Source: Fusibacter bizertensis | Lineage (GTDB): Bacteria; Bacillota; Clostridia; Peptostreptococcales; Acidaminobacteraceae | Direction: 5' to 3' | Length of the DNA stretch: 64,000 nt | NCBI RefSeq assembly: GCF_029914245.1 | Contig: NZ_JARYZI010000005.1 | Coordinates: 186,001 to 250,000 of the forward strand | Shown here: positions 45,597 to 56,164 of the stretch, piece by piece | Layout of the letters: each line of letters begins with the position of its first letter | Position numbering within the stretch: the stretch's first letter is position 1 | Notes under the pieces: generated by a model | Told to the model about the DNA's origin: nothing | The model's database searches: none | The model's input: the letters and a program-made list of their open reading frames with translations, nothing else | Translations under genes and position numbers: made by a program

Positions 45597-45604
45597 CATT
45601 AAAA

Positions 45605-45792
45605 ATACTGCTGCAATGACGGAGAAAAGTAACGTATAGTACCCTTGAGAGAGTTAACGGTTGGTGGAAGTTAATGGGAAATATATGAGAAGGCACTTCT
45701 GAGCTATGCAAACTTAAGTGGACCGTTTGGTCAACTAGGGTGGAACCGCGGAATAATCTTTCGTCCCTTCTATGGGATGGAAGGTTTTTTTT
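45605..45792 (+). promoter_or_regulatory. Glycine T-box leader (tRNA-Gly sensing) of glyS
   Basis: A T-box element: stem I with GAGAGAG bulge and GGTTGGTGG distal region, specifier GGC at 45692-45694 (glycine) followed by A, a short stem III (GACC/GGTC, 45721-45731) and the T-box AGGGTGGAACCGCG (45737-45750). TGGA in the T-box matches the UCCA end of tRNA-Gly. Stem II is missing, as in other glycine T-boxes. The competing terminator is 45755-45786 plus T run to 45792. Uncharged tRNA-Gly would permit read-through. The remaining 134 bases to glyS hold only a 9-base direct repeat (TGTGCTCAT twice, about 45808-45826). Confidence 0.95.
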
Positions 45793-45926
45793 GTTGTTAC
45801 AAGTTATTGTGCTCATTGTGCTCATTGTTATAAAAGTGTATTCAAAGTTCAGTGTTTATTTTGTCATCATCTTGGACACTGTAATAAAAAAAAGCAGCAA
45901 TTATAGATAAAGTAAAGGAGGCAATT

Positions 45927-47315
45927 ATGGAAAAGGTAACTATGGAAAAAGTAGTATCACTGTCAAAATCAAGAGGTTTTATATTTCCTGGCTCTGATAT
46001 TTACGGTGGACTCGCAAATACTTGGGATTATGGTCCATTAGGTGTAGAATTAAAGAATAACGTCAAACAAGCATGGTGGAAAAAATTTGTTCAAGGTTCA
46101 CCATATAATGTTGGTATTGATAGTGCAATTCTTATGAATCCTGAAGTGTGGGTTGCATCAGGACATGTTGGTGGTTTTAATGATCCACTAATGGATTGTA
46201 AGTCATGTAAAACACGTTATAGAGCTGATCAACTTATTGAGGCTCATATGCATACTAAAGGTGAGATGGCCGATGCGATAGATGCTTGGGGCAATGAAAG
46301 AATGGAGAAATATATTGCAGATGAGGGCATCAAATGTAGTAATTGTGGTGCGATTAACTTTACAAGCATACGCCAGTTTAACCTTATGTTTAAAACGTTC
46401 CAAGGTGTAGTAGAAGATTCGTCAACAGAGATATTTTTAAGACCTGAAACAGCGCAAGGAATTTTCGTAAATTTTAAGTCTATTCAACGGGCTGCAAGAA
46501 AAAAAATTCCATTTGGAATTGGACAAATTGGTAAATCTTTTAGAAACGAAATTACACCTGGTAATTTCACTTTTAGAACGCGTGAATTTGAACAAATGGA
46601 ACTTGAATTCTTCTGTGAACCAGGAGAAGATCTAAAATGGTTTGCATACTGGAAAGAATTCTGCATGTCATGGCTTCACAAACTTGGCATGAATCCTGCT
46701 AATGTTAAGTTTAGAGATCATGATTTAGAAGAGCTATCACATTATTCTAATGCAACAACTGATATCGAATATAAGTTCCCATTTGGTTGGGGAGAACTAT
46801 GGGGAATAGCAGATAGAACTGATTTTGACCTTAAAGCTCATATGGAGCATGCGAAAACAGATTTATCGTATCAAGACCCCGTGACAAATGAAAAATATGT
46901 TCCGTATTGTATTGAGCCTTCTCTAGGAGCAGACAGAGTTACTTTAGCATTTTTAGTAGACGCATACAATGAGGAAGCTCTAGAAGATGGTACGACACGT
47001 ATAGTTCTTAAGTTTCATCCTGCTCTTGCTCCTTTTAAAGCAGCAATATTTCCACTTTCAAAGAAGCTTAACGCTTCTGCTGAAAAAGTCTTTGAAGAAC
47101 TGGCAGAACATTTTAATGTTGATTTTGACGACTCTGGAAGTATCGGAAAACGTTATAGACGACATGATGAGATTGGTACGCCTTTCTGTATCACATATGA
47201 CTTTGAATCTGAAGAAGACCAAAGTGTTACAATTAGGCACCGTGATACGATGGAGCAAGAAAGAGTTAAAATTGATGAATTAGTGGAATACATTAATAAA
47301 AGACTGAAATTCTAA
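45927..47315 (+). CDS. glyS: Glycine--tRNA ligase, dimeric type
   Basis: This class II synthetase charges tRNA-Gly. The product has 462 residues and is the single-chain alpha2 form, not the alpha2beta2 form. Motifs: [20 protein letters not shown] at the start, a zinc pair CKSC...CSNC (about 93-142), motif 2 [20 protein letters not shown] (about 205-224), motif 3 in [14 protein letters not shown], then an anticodon-binding domain. The ATG follows AAAGGAGG. Controlled by the T-box upstream. Confidence 0.97.
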   Translation: MEKVTMEKVVSLSKSRGFIFPGSDIYGGLANTWDYGPLGVELKNNVKQAWWKKFVQGSPYNVGIDSAILMNPEVWVASGHVGGFNDPLMDCKSCKTRYRADQLIEAHMHTKGEMADAIDAWGNERMEKYIADEGIKCSNCGAINFTSIRQFNLMFKTFQGVVEDSSTEIFLRPETAQGIFVNFKSIQRAARKKIPFGIGQIGKSFRNEITPGNFTFRTREFEQMELEFFCEPGEDLKWFAYWKEFCMSWLHKLGMNPANVKFRDHDLEELSHYSNATTDIEYKFPFGWGELWGIADRTDFDLKAHMEHAKTDLSYQDPVTNEKYVPYCIEPSLGADRVTLAFLVDAYNEEALEDGTTRIVLKFHPALAPFKAAIFPLSKKLNASAEKVFEELAEHFNVDFDDSGSIGKRYRRHDEIGTPFCITYDFESEEDQSVTIRHRDTMEQERVKIDELVEYINKRLKF

Positions 47316-47413
47316 GAAAAATAAGTTTTTTTTATCTTTTCTTATGATTTTTCGTTTTAGATATAAATATTGGGATATAATAATTATGATATTGTATTTT
47401 TGGGGAGGTTTAG

Positions 47414-48232
47414 ATGGATAATCGATATTATATTTTCATACTTTCGGATTCTCTTGGTGAAACTGCATCTCATGTAGCAAGAGCCGCTATGAATCAATTT
47501 TTGAATAAAGATTATGTCGTTAAGAAGTACAATTACGTTCGAGATGCAGATGCGGTCGAGGAAATTGTAATAGAAGCATCTAAGCACAAATCCATGGTTC
47601 TATTTACCACTGTTATGGAAGATTTGACAAATACAATCGTTACCATGTGTGCGACACATAATGTTATTTGTCATGATATCCTGTCACCAGTTTTAGGACA
47701 GTTTTCATCTTTCTTTGGAGATACACCAGTTAGAAAACCTGGTACGATGTACAAACTTGATGATGATTATTTTGAGAGGGTAGCGGCCATTGAATTTGCT
47801 GTTAAATATGATGATGGTAAAGATTTAAGAGGTCTTAAATACGCGGACATTGTACTTCTTGGGATTTCAAGAACTTCTAAAACACCACTTAGTATGTATT
47901 TGTCACATAAAAACGTAAAAGTAGCCAATGTTCCTTTAGTTCCTGAGATTCAGGTTGCAAAGGAGATATTCCAGGTTCCTAAGAATAAATTGATCGGACT
48001 TACAAATTCACCTGAAAAGCTCAATGAGATACGCATTGAAAGACTTAGAGCTTTAGGCCTTTCTTCTGATGTCGAATATGCAAATTTCGATAGAATACTT
48101 CATGAGCTTGACTATGCAGAAAAAGTGTACAAACAACTAGGTTGTCCTGTAATAAATGTTGCAAATAAAGCCATCGAGGAAACTGCAAGTATCATTCTCG
48201 AAATCACAGGACTCAACATCAAACTTAAATAG
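47414..48232 (+). CDS. ppsR: PPDK regulatory protein (kinase/pyrophosphorylase)
   Basis: This DUF299 (YqfL/RP1) family protein switches pyruvate phosphate dikinase off by ADP-dependent threonine phosphorylation and on by phosphate-dependent removal. The product has 272 residues with the P-loop in LGISRTSKTPLSMYLS (about 154-169) and SDSLGETASHVARA at the start. Its target, ppdK, lies directly downstream, which supports PPDK rather than PEP synthase as substrate. A TATAAT at 47376-47381 is a likely -10. The start follows GGGGAGG. Confidence 0.94.
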   Translation: MDNRYYIFILSDSLGETASHVARAAMNQFLNKDYVVKKYNYVRDADAVEEIVIEASKHKSMVLFTTVMEDLTNTIVTMCATHNVICHDILSPVLGQFSSFFGDTPVRKPGTMYKLDDDYFERVAAIEFAVKYDDGKDLRGLKYADIVLLGISRTSKTPLSMYLSHKNVKVANVPLVPEIQVAKEIFQVPKNKLIGLTNSPEKLNEIRIERLRALGLSSDVEYANFDRILHELDYAEKVYKQLGCPVINVANKAIEETASIILEITGLNIKLK

Positions 48233-48278
48233 CATAGTATTGCAATCGCTTTTGCATTTGCATGATCTAAGGTAATTG

Positions 48279-48314
48279 ACCCATAGTAAGTCTCGTATTT
48301 ACTATGGGTTTTTT
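48279..48314 (+). terminator. Terminator between ppsR and ppdK
   Basis: ACCCATAGTAA (48279-48289) pairs with TTACTATGGGT (48299-48309), followed by T residues. The regulator and its target therefore seem to be separate transcripts, or ppdK is reached by read-through. Confidence 0.88.
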
Positions 48315-48343
48315 ATAAAAATTCTTTGTGAGGGAAGGTTTTT

Positions 48344-50968
48344 ATGATGAAAAAGTATGTTTATGCCTTTGAAGAAGGTAACAAGGAAATGAAAGCATCA
48401 TTAGGTGGTAAGGGTGCAAATCTAGCTGAGATGAAAAAAATCGGCCTCCCTGTACCTGACGGATTTACCATCACCACGGAAGCTTGTAATCAATATTATG
48501 TTGATGGCAAGAAAATTTCCGAAGATATTAGATATCAAATTTTAGATTACTTAATTAAACTTGAAGAAAAGACAGGTAAGAAGCTTGGTGATCATGATGA
48601 TCCATTGCTTGTTTCCGTACGTTCAGGTGCTGTTATATCAATGCCTGGTATGATGGATACTGTGCTTAATCTTGGTCTCAACGATTTATCTGTTGAAGGG
48701 CTTGCTAAACTCACTGAAAATCAACGTTTTGCATATGATTGCTACCGTAGATTTATTCAAATGTTCGGAGATGTCGTACTTGAAATTCCTAAATACAAGT
48801 TTGACAGAGTTTTAGATGGTCAAAAAGAGAAAAAAGGCTATGAATTAGATACACAATTAACTGTCGAAGACTTTACACATATTATTAGCGAATATAAGGA
48901 AATTGTAAAAAGAGAAAAAGGATTTGATTTTCCAATGGATCCGAAAGATCAAATGATGCTTGCTATTGAAGCTGTATTTGGTTCATGGAACAACGATCGC
49001 GCAAGAGTATATCGTAATTATAACGATATTCCTCACGATCTTGGAACTGCAGTTAATATTCAGTCTATGGTTTTTGGTAACATGGGAAATACATCAGGAA
49101 CTGGTGTTGCATTTACAAGAAATCCATCTACAGGAGAGAATTTGTTGTTTGGAGAGTTTCTAATTAATGCACAAGGCGAAGATGTAGTCGCTGGTATCAG
49201 AACACCTCAAAAGATTGATGAACTCAAAGATGCTCTACCAGAAGTTTATGAGCAATTTATCGATGTTGCTAACAAGTTGGAAGCACATTATAAAGATATG
49301 CAAGACATAGAGTTTACAGTTGAACGTAGCAAACTATTTATGCTTCAAACCAGAACTGGAAAACGTACTGCTTTTGCTGCAGTTAAGGTTGCAGTTGATA
49401 TGGTAGCTGATGGCGTAATCTCTAAAGAAGAAGCACTTTTAAGAGTATTACCGTCTCAACTTGATCAACTGCTTCATCCAATGTTCAGTCCAGAGGCATT
49501 AAAAGATGCTACTCCAATCGCTAAAGGTTTACCTGCATCTCCAGGTGCAGCTTCAGGTAGAGTTTATTTCCATTCTGAAGATGTAGCTAGACAAAAGGAA
49601 AACAATGTTGAGTGTATACTTGTTAGAACTGAAACTTCTCCTGAAGATATTGAAGGGATGGTAGCAGCAAATGGTATCCTTACTGCTCGTGGTGGTATGA
49701 CCTCACATGCAGCAGTTGTTGCAAGGGGTATGGGTAAATGCTGTGTTGCAGGATGTAGTGAAATATTCGTCGATGAAGATGAAAAGTATTTTAGAGTTGG
49801 TGAAGAAACTTTTAAAGAAGGTGATTGGATCTCTCTCGATGGTAATACTGGTTCAGTTTATAAAGATAAACTCAAAACAGTTGAAGTTGCTTTAACAGGT
49901 GATTTTGCACTTTTACTTTCTTGGGCTGATGAAATTAGAACATTAGGTATTAGAACTAATGCAGATACACCAAAAGATGCGGAAGTGGCTGTTAAATTTG
50001 GTGCAGAAGGTATTGGCCTTTGTAGAACAGAGCATATGTTTTTTAGTGAAGAGAGAATTCTTAATGTAAGGAGAATGATTCTATCCGGTACGTTGCAAGA
50101 GCGTTTAGAAGCTTTAAAACTCTTATTACCATACCAAAAAGAAGATTTTATCGGGATCTTTAAAGCTTTAGGCGAAAGACCTGTTACTATTCGCTTGTTA
50201 GATCCACCTTTACACGAATTTGTTCCCCACAAAGATGAAGAAATTCGTGAACTAGCTAAAGATCTTGACCAAACTTACGAATTTGTAAAATATAAAATAG
50301 ATAATTTAATGGAGACTAACCCTATGCTCGGACATAGAGGGTGTAGGCTTGCGATGACATATCCTGAAATATATGAAATGCAATGTATCGCGATATTTGA
50401 AGCTGCAATTTATTGCAAAAAGGAACTTAGAATTGATGTAAAACCAGAGATTATGATACCTTTGGTTGGTCACTTAAAAGAGTTTACTGAGCTTAAGTCA
50501 CTTGTTAAGAAAGTTGCGGATCAAATTATTGGCGAAACCGATATTAGCTTGGATTACAAAATCGGAACCATGATTGAAGTTCCTAGAGCGGCACTTATAG
50601 CAGATGAGATTGCTAAAGAAGCTGAGTTTTTCTCATTTGGAACAAATGACTTAACACAAATGACCCTTGGTTTTTCTAGAGATGACTCTGGTAAATTCTT
50701 ACCTGAATACCTTAAGAAAAATGTATTTGATAAAGACCCATTTGAAACAATTGATCAAAACGGAGTCGGTAAGCTTATCTCAATGGCATGTGATTTAGGA
50801 AAACAATCGCAGCCAGGTATAAAACTCGGTATTTGTGGGGAACATGGTGGAGAACCTAAATCTATTGAATTCTGTCATAAAGCAGGGCTCAATTATGTAT
50901 CGTGTTCACCATATAGAGTGCCTATTGCTAGACTTGCAGCAGCACATGCGGCGATTAAAAACAAATAA
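48344..50968 (+). CDS. ppdK: Pyruvate, phosphate dikinase
   Basis: PPDK interconverts pyruvate, ATP and phosphate with PEP, AMP and pyrophosphate; in anaerobes it often runs in glycolysis. The product has 874 residues, the standard length: ATP-grasp domain (KGANLAEMKKIGLPVP, SVRSGAVISMPGMMDT), phosphohistidine domain GGMTSHAAVVARGMGK with catalytic His in TSHAA preceded by the regulatory Thr, and a PEP-binding barrel with GFSRDDSGKF and CGEHGGEP. Two ATG codons (48344, 48347) are possible starts after GGAAGG. Confidence 0.97.
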   Translation: MMKKYVYAFEEGNKEMKASLGGKGANLAEMKKIGLPVPDGFTITTEACNQYYVDGKKISEDIRYQILDYLIKLEEKTGKKLGDHDDPLLVSVRSGAVISMPGMMDTVLNLGLNDLSVEGLAKLTENQRFAYDCYRRFIQMFGDVVLEIPKYKFDRVLDGQKEKKGYELDTQLTVEDFTHIISEYKEIVKREKGFDFPMDPKDQMMLAIEAVFGSWNNDRARVYRNYNDIPHDLGTAVNIQSMVFGNMGNTSGTGVAFTRNPSTGENLLFGEFLINAQGEDVVAGIRTPQKIDELKDALPEVYEQFIDVANKLEAHYKDMQDIEFTVERSKLFMLQTRTGKRTAFAAVKVAVDMVADGVISKEEALLRVLPSQLDQLLHPMFSPEALKDATPIAKGLPASPGAASGRVYFHSEDVARQKENNVECILVRTETSPEDIEGMVAANGILTARGGMTSHAAVVARGMGKCCVAGCSEIFVDEDEKYFRVGEETFKEGDWISLDGNTGSVYKDKLKTVEVALTGDFALLLSWADEIRTLGIRTNADTPKDAEVAVKFGAEGIGLCRTEHMFFSEERILNVRRMILSGTLQERLEALKLLLPYQKEDFIGIFKALGERPVTIRLLDPPLHEFVPHKDEEIRELAKDLDQTYEFVKYKIDNLMETNPMLGHRGCRLAMTYPEIYEMQCIAIFEAAIYCKKELRIDVKPEIMIPLVGHLKEFTELKSLVKKVADQIIGETDISLDYKIGTMIEVPRAALIADEIAKEAEFFSFGTNDLTQMTLGFSRDDSGKFLPEYLKKNVFDKDPFETIDQNGVGKLISMACDLGKQSQPGIKLGICGEHGGEPKSIEFCHKAGLNYVSCSPYRVPIARLAAAHAAIKNK

Positions 50969-50990
50969 TCAAATAAAATAGCATTAATTT

Positions 50991-51031
50991 AAGGGGTACT
51001 ATTCCAAATTAATAAAAGGAATGTACCCCTT
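50991..51031 (+). terminator. ppdK terminator
   Basis: AAGGGGTACTATTCC (50991-51005) pairs with GGAATGTACCCCTT (51018-51031) with one bulged base. Only a weak T tract follows. Confidence 0.65.
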
Positions 51032-51103
51032 ATTTACTTTAAAAAAATGATTAGAGATAAATCATCGGATGGGCTCGTAATCAATTTGTTCACAAAATAG
51101 CGA

Positions 51104-51131
51104 TTGATTTTATACACATCACTGATAAAAT
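51104..51131 (+). promoter_or_regulatory. Possible promoter of dgt
   Basis: TTGATT (51104-51109), 16 bases, TAAAAT (51126-51131), 37 bases before the start codon. Confidence 0.45.
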
Positions 51132-51168
51132 AGAAGTAATGCTTACAAATAGAAAAGAGGTGCGCTAA

Positions 51169-52182
51169 ATGATTACTTATAGAGAAACGCAAGAGCAATT
51201 AGAACTCAAACTCCTTAGCAGTCGCGCGCAAAAAGTGATACAAAGCAAAGGGCGTAGGTTGTCTGAAGAGTTATGTCCACTTAGAACAGAATATCAACGA
51301 GATCGAGATAGAATTTTGCATTCAAAGTCTTTTAGAAGGCTCAAACATAAAACTCAGGTTTTTCTTTCCCCAGAAGGAGATCATTACAGGACCAGACTTA
51401 CACATACACTAGAAGTTGCGCAAATTTCTAGAACTATAGCTAGGGCATTACGGTTAAACGAAGATTTAACAGAGGCGATTTCATTGGGGCATGATTTAGG
51501 ACATACGCCCTTTGGTCACTGTGGTGAAGAAAGACTCAATCAAATACATCCAGGTGGGTTTAAGCATAACGAGCAAAGCTTAAGGGTCGTAGATTACCTA
51601 GAAAGACGTAACAATAGTATGCTCGGCCTCAACTTAACTGATGAAGTTAGAGATGGAATCGTCAACCATGGTTCTAAGGGAACGCCTAAAACGCTTGAAG
51701 GCCAAATCGTAAGTAAGTGTGATAGAATTGCATATCTTAATCATGATATTGATGATGCAATAAGAGCTAATGTACTTAACAAAGATAGTTTGCCTGAACC
51801 TATTTTAAAAGTTTTAGGTAGAACACATGGCCAAAGAATCAACACCATGATTATGGATATCATCACACATAGTGATGAATCAGATCAAATTGTCATGAGT
51901 GAATCAGTTGAATATGCTTTTAATGCACTTCGCAGCTTTATGTTTGAAAATGTTTATTTCAATAAAGAAGCTAAAAAAGAAGAGGAACGTGCTGAATATA
52001 TTGTAGAAGCACTATATAACTACTACAAGGAACATCCAGATCAAATGCCATCTGAACGTTTCGATGATTATGATAAACGTGATGGTATTAACGCTGTTAA
52101 AGATTATGTAGCGAGCATGTCAGATCGTTTTGCAGTAAATGTATATAAAGAACTCTTCATACCCAAATTTTGGTTATATTAA
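51169..52182 (+). CDS. dgt: Deoxyguanosinetriphosphate triphosphohydrolase-like protein
   Basis: The product has 337 residues of the Dgt-like HD family, which removes triphosphate from dNTPs. The metal site is H(D) in THTLEVAQISRTIARAL and GHDLGHTPFGHCGEERLN, with a second site in NHDIDDAIRA. This shorter form is common in Firmicutes just before dnaG; substrate preference among dNTPs is unknown. The ATG follows AGAGGTG. Confidence 0.93.
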   Translation: MITYRETQEQLELKLLSSRAQKVIQSKGRRLSEELCPLRTEYQRDRDRILHSKSFRRLKHKTQVFLSPEGDHYRTRLTHTLEVAQISRTIARALRLNEDLTEAISLGHDLGHTPFGHCGEERLNQIHPGGFKHNEQSLRVVDYLERRNNSMLGLNLTDEVRDGIVNHGSKGTPKTLEGQIVSKCDRIAYLNHDIDDAIRANVLNKDSLPEPILKVLGRTHGQRINTMIMDIITHSDESDQIVMSESVEYAFNALRSFMFENVYFNKEAKKEEERAEYIVEALYNYYKEHPDQMPSERFDDYDKRDGINAVKDYVASMSDRFAVNVYKELFIPKFWLY

Positions 52183-52270
52183 TTTTATAAACTTTTCTTA
52201 ATAAAGAAGGATTTTTAAGATTAATGTCGAAATAATTAGAGTCACTTAATATTTACAGAAAGGTGAGTAA

Positions 52271-54064
52271 ATGAGCATAAGAAATGAAGGGAATATTTTC
52301 GACTATATATTAGATAATGTTAACATCATTGACGTTATCTCAAATTATATAACTGTTGAGCGTTCTGGGAAAAATTATAAAGCATTGTGCCCATTTCATA
52401 ATGAAAAAACAGCATCTTTCATAATTTCCGAGGAGAAACAACTATTTCACTGTTTTGGCTGTGGTGCCGCTGGCAATGCAATTGGGTTTATTACTCAATA
52501 CGAAAATTTAGACAGTATCGATGCAGTGGAATTTCTAGCAGATAAATACCATGTTGATATATCACAATTCTCTAAAGGTGCTAATCAAAAAAACACTAGT
52601 CAGCACGCTAAGTACTATGATATATTAAGAGATGCAGCAGTTTTTTACTATAAGAACTTAAGAGTACATCCAGAGGCTATGTTATACCTTGAAAAAAGGG
52701 GGATACACATGGATGTAGTCAAACAATTTGGTTTAGGTTTTTCAAACGATGCTTGGGCTGAACTATTAAAAAGTATGTCTCAAAAGTATTCTACAAAAGA
52801 CCTAGAAAGCGTTGGTTTAATAATTGCCAATAAAGACAATACAAGTTATTATGATCGTTTTCGTAATCGAATTATTTTTCCAATAATCAATCCAAAAGGT
52901 AAGGTGATTGGTTTTGGAGGTCGAGTCATGGATGATTCGCTTCCAAAGTATCTAAACTCACCTGAGACGGAAGTCTTTAATAAAAGTCAAACTTTATATG
53001 GACTTAATTTGGCAAAGAGTAAGCTAAGTGATAAAAAACAACTCATAATAGCAGAAGGCTATATGGATGTTATTGCACTTCACACTTATGGCTTTACAAA
53101 TGCCGTTGCAACACTTGGCACAGCTCTAACTGCAGATCATGGTCGTTTGATGCGCCGTTATGCTGATGAGGTGATTATTTGTTATGATTCTGACTTTGCA
53201 GGTCAGAAAGCAACATTAAGAAGCTTAGATGTTTTAAGAGGGCTTATTGATAAAGTAAAAATAATTGTTCTGGGAGAGAATTTAGATCCAGATGAGTATC
53301 TAAAAAAATACGGTTCTGATAAGTTTAGGGAAAAGATAGATAACGCTATTACTGCCACAGAATATCGTATCAATCATTTGATGCAAGCATATAATTTGAA
53401 CAACGATCAGGAGAAAATAGAATTTTTATCTAAAGCGGTTCTAATTATTGGTGAACTTAGTAATGCTTTTGAGAAAAATCTATTTATTGACAATTTATCT
53501 AATCAACTCCAAGTTAGTAGAGAACTAATAGCACAAGAGGTTTTTAAAGAAAATTATAACGCAAATTCACAATATGGTTTTCATACGAAAATTAAACAAC
53601 AAGATACTGTCGTTAAATTATCGAGCGATCGCAAGCGCTATTTGGAACGTCAACTTGTAACCTATTATATTCATAAATTTGACACTTTAGATGAGACTCA
53701 AAAATTGCTCATTAGCCAGTTCAATTATACAACTGAACTTCAGGAAATTATTGATTATATTATCAGTTACTATAACCAACATCAAACTTTCAATATGCAA
53801 CATATTATTGAAAATGCTGATTTATCGATCTCAACAGGACTAGTCGAAATTATTCACGGTCATTTAGATCATATTGCAGACATCGATATAGATCACGTTA
53901 TTCATAATTTAATGTTATTAAATATTGACGAGGAAATTGAGGCTCTGAAATTGTTGTTAAAAGGTGCTGAAGTTAAATCAGATCTTCAACATCAAATTAA
54001 AAATAAAATCATTGAGAAACAAGCAATAACTTTGAAAATAAGGAATCATAAATTTAAAAACTGA
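52271..54064 (+). CDS. dnaG: DNA primase
   Basis: DnaG makes RNA primers at the fork. The product has 597 residues: CHC2 zinc finger with C40, H43, C61 and C64, the RNA polymerase core with FGGRVMDDSLPKYLNSPET (about 217-235), Toprim domain with IIAEGYMDV and CYDSDFAGQ, and a C-terminal helicase-interaction region. The start follows AAAGGTGAG. rpoD lies 15 bases downstream behind its own ribosome site, the remnant macromolecular-synthesis operon. Confidence 0.97.
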   Translation: MSIRNEGNIFDYILDNVNIIDVISNYITVERSGKNYKALCPFHNEKTASFIISEEKQLFHCFGCGAAGNAIGFITQYENLDSIDAVEFLADKYHVDISQFSKGANQKNTSQHAKYYDILRDAAVFYYKNLRVHPEAMLYLEKRGIHMDVVKQFGLGFSNDAWAELLKSMSQKYSTKDLESVGLIIANKDNTSYYDRFRNRIIFPIINPKGKVIGFGGRVMDDSLPKYLNSPETEVFNKSQTLYGLNLAKSKLSDKKQLIIAEGYMDVIALHTYGFTNAVATLGTALTADHGRLMRRYADEVIICYDSDFAGQKATLRSLDVLRGLIDKVKIIVLGENLDPDEYLKKYGSDKFREKIDNAITATEYRINHLMQAYNLNNDQEKIEFLSKAVLIIGELSNAFEKNLFIDNLSNQLQVSRELIAQEVFKENYNANSQYGFHTKIKQQDTVVKLSSDRKRYLERQLVTYYIHKFDTLDETQKLLISQFNYTTELQEIIDYIISYYNQHQTFNMQHIIENADLSISTGLVEIIHGHLDHIADIDIDHVIHNLMLLNIDEEIEALKLLLKGAEVKSDLQHQIKNKIIEKQAITLKIRNHKFKN

Positions 54065-54079
54065 AAGGAGGCAATTCAA

Positions 54080-55297
54080 TTGAGTGATAAATTGAATGCC
54101 AAGCACCAAGAAATAGTAAAGAGCTTAATCAAAAAAGGTAAAAAAAGCGGAAGCTTAACGTACAAAGAAATCCAAGATAAATTATCTGCGATGGAAATTG
54201 ACAAAGATCAAATCGAAGAAGTTTATGAAGCCTTTTCCGCTATGGACATTACTGTTATTCCCGAAGGTGAGGATGACGAAGAAGATAACCTTGACATAGA
54301 TGAGATTGAAGACATCGATATTGAAGACCTAGAAGATTTAGAAGAAGTTGATGTAGAAGATCTTGACGACATTGATGATGGTGTTGATCGTATCAATGAG
54401 TTAGAACCTTCTGAAGAAGAAGAAGAAGAGAACGAAAAAATTATCGATATCTCTGTCCCTAAAGGGATCAACATTGATGATCCAGTTCGTATGTACTTAA
54501 AAGAAATAGGTGAGGTTGCACTTTTATCAGGTGAAGAAGAGGTCGATTTAGCTAAACGTATGGCTACTGGAGATGAAGAAGCTAAACGTAAGCTCTGTGA
54601 AGCCAACCTCCGACTTGTCGTAAGTATCGCTAAAAAATATGTGGGTCGTGGTATGCTTTTCTTAGACCTAATTCAAGAGGGTAATTTAGGACTTATTAAA
54701 GCTGTCGAAAAATTCGACTGGACAAAAGGTTTTAAATTTTCGACTTATGCAACTTGGTGGATTCGTCAAGCGATAACACGTGCAATTGCCGATCAAGCTA
54801 GAACTATACGTATCCCTGTGCATATGGTTGAAACAATCAACAAATTAATTCGAGTTCAACGTCAACTTTTACAAGAGTATGGTAGAGAACCATTGCCAGA
54901 AGAAATTGCAAAAGAGATGGATATGACTGTAGAAAAAGTAAGAGAGATCTTAAAAATAGCTCAAGAACCGGTTTCTTTAGAAACACCTATTGGTGAAGAA
55001 GAAGATTCGCATCTTGGTGACTTTATTCCTGATAATGATGCACCTGCTCCAGCTGATGCCGCAGCCTTCTCAATGTTGAAAGAACAACTAATGGAAGTGC
55101 TCGAAACTTTAACACCTAGAGAACAAAAAGTTTTGAAACTTAGATTTGGTCTTGAAGATGGACGTGCTAGAACACTTGAAGAAGTCGGCAAAGAATTTGA
55201 TGTTACGAGAGAACGTATACGTCAAATTGAAGCCAAAGCTTTAAGAAAACTAAAACATCCAAGTAGAAGTAAGAAACTTAAGGATTATTTAGAGTAA
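54080..55297 (+). CDS. rpoD: RNA polymerase primary sigma factor (sigma-70/SigA)
   Basis: The main housekeeping sigma factor has 405 residues. Region 1.1 is followed by a strikingly acidic stretch (about 55-115, Asp/Glu/Ile repeats), then region 1.2 ([11 protein letters not shown]), 2.1-2.4 ([18 protein letters not shown]), 3, and 4.2 with [20 protein letters not shown] (about 375-394). These regions predict TTGACA/TATAAT promoters, as found across the window. The TTG at 54080 follows AAAGGAGG; a GTG at 54084 is out of frame. Confidence 0.97.
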   Translation: MSDKLNAKHQEIVKSLIKKGKKSGSLTYKEIQDKLSAMEIDKDQIEEVYEAFSAMDITVIPEGEDDEEDNLDIDEIEDIDIEDLEDLEEVDVEDLDDIDDGVDRINELEPSEEEEEENEKIIDISVPKGINIDDPVRMYLKEIGEVALLSGEEEVDLAKRMATGDEEAKRKLCEANLRLVVSIAKKYVGRGMLFLDLIQEGNLGLIKAVEKFDWTKGFKFSTYATWWIRQAITRAIADQARTIRIPVHMVETINKLIRVQRQLLQEYGREPLPEEIAKEMDMTVEKVREILKIAQEPVSLETPIGEEEDSHLGDFIPDNDAPAPADAAAFSMLKEQLMEVLETLTPREQKVLKLRFGLEDGRARTLEEVGKEFDVTRERIRQIEAKALRKLKHPSRSKKLKDYLE

Positions 55298-55334
55298 GTT
55301 TTGCTTCGAGTTGGATTTTATGAGAGGTAATGTT

Positions 55335-55379
55335 AAAATAGGATTTGATGTATGTTTTCATACTCAAGTTCTATTTTTT
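55335..55379 (+). terminator. rpoD terminator
   Basis: AAAATAGGA (from 55335) pairs with TTCTATTTT (from 55369), and an inner GTATG/CATAC hairpin sits within. A T run completes it. Confidence 0.62.
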
Positions 55380-55415
55380 AAGTATTACTATTAATTGTAC
55401 AAATTGAGGGGTATA

Positions 55416-56150
55416 ATGCAAAAGAACAAAATTTCAAATCGTATACATTTAATTGCTAAACAAGCAAAAATTTTGAAACCATATTTTCTATCTATTGCGG
55501 ATATAGGCACTGATCACGGCTATCTACCATATATTATGCATTCTGATGATTCAATTGGATCAAGCATTTTATGTGATATCAACAATGGACCTCTAGAAAA
55601 TGCAAAAAAAACTTTTGAAGGACATGACCAGTATCCTGTAGAGTTTAGACTTGGTTCAGGGCTTGAGCCTCTAGAGCCTAAAGAATCTGAACTTGTGGTG
55701 ATTGCAGGTATGGGGGGTGGATTAATTCAAGATATCTTGATAAATGATCTTGAAAAATCTAAATCTTATCCTTATTTTCTTATACAACCTATGACTGAAC
55801 AAGATCAATTAAGATCATTCTTAATTGATAATGGTTTTAATATCTTATGGGATCATTTTTTTATCGATGCTAAAAAACATTATGAATTGATTGTTGTCAG
55901 TACTAATTTTGATACAGATGTAGAATACAAATATGATTTAATATCAATTCCATGTAATGACTTAGAATTTGGTAAACGTATTAGGAAAAGCCAAGTTGAT
56001 GCTTACTTAGAATTTTTAGAGAATAAAAAAAGTAAATATGAGTATATTTTAAATCAAGTCACTAAAAATAATTACAATGAAAAAGTAACAAAGTGTAACA
56101 CAAAACTAAGTACAATACTAACCATAGAGCAAACTCTAAAAACATTGTAG
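55416..56150 (+). CDS. trmK: tRNA (adenine(22)-N1)-methyltransferase
   Basis: TrmK methylates A22 in the D loop of several tRNAs. The product has 244 residues: Rossmann methyltransferase domain with ADIGTDHGYLPYIM (about 28-41), ELVVIAGMGGGLIQDIL and LIQPMTEQDQLR, and a C-terminal coiled-coil pair. The ATG at 55416 follows GAGGGG; an upstream TTG at 55395 is rejected. It sits after rpoD and before nif3 as in Bacillus. Confidence 0.93.
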   Translation: MQKNKISNRIHLIAKQAKILKPYFLSIADIGTDHGYLPYIMHSDDSIGSSILCDINNGPLENAKKTFEGHDQYPVEFRLGSGLEPLEPKESELVVIAGMGGGLIQDILINDLEKSKSYPYFLIQPMTEQDQLRSFLIDNGFNILWDHFFIDAKKHYELIVVSTNFDTDVEYKYDLISIPCNDLEFGKRIRKSQVDAYLEFLENKKSKYEYILNQVTKNNYNEKVTKCNTKLSTILTIEQTLKTL

Positions 56151-56164
56151 AGAAGGAGAAAATC

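Noticed and set aside
55311-55339. TTGGAT-17-TAAAAT as a promoter of trmK
   Set aside because: The -10 candidate is the left arm of the rpoD terminator hairpin.
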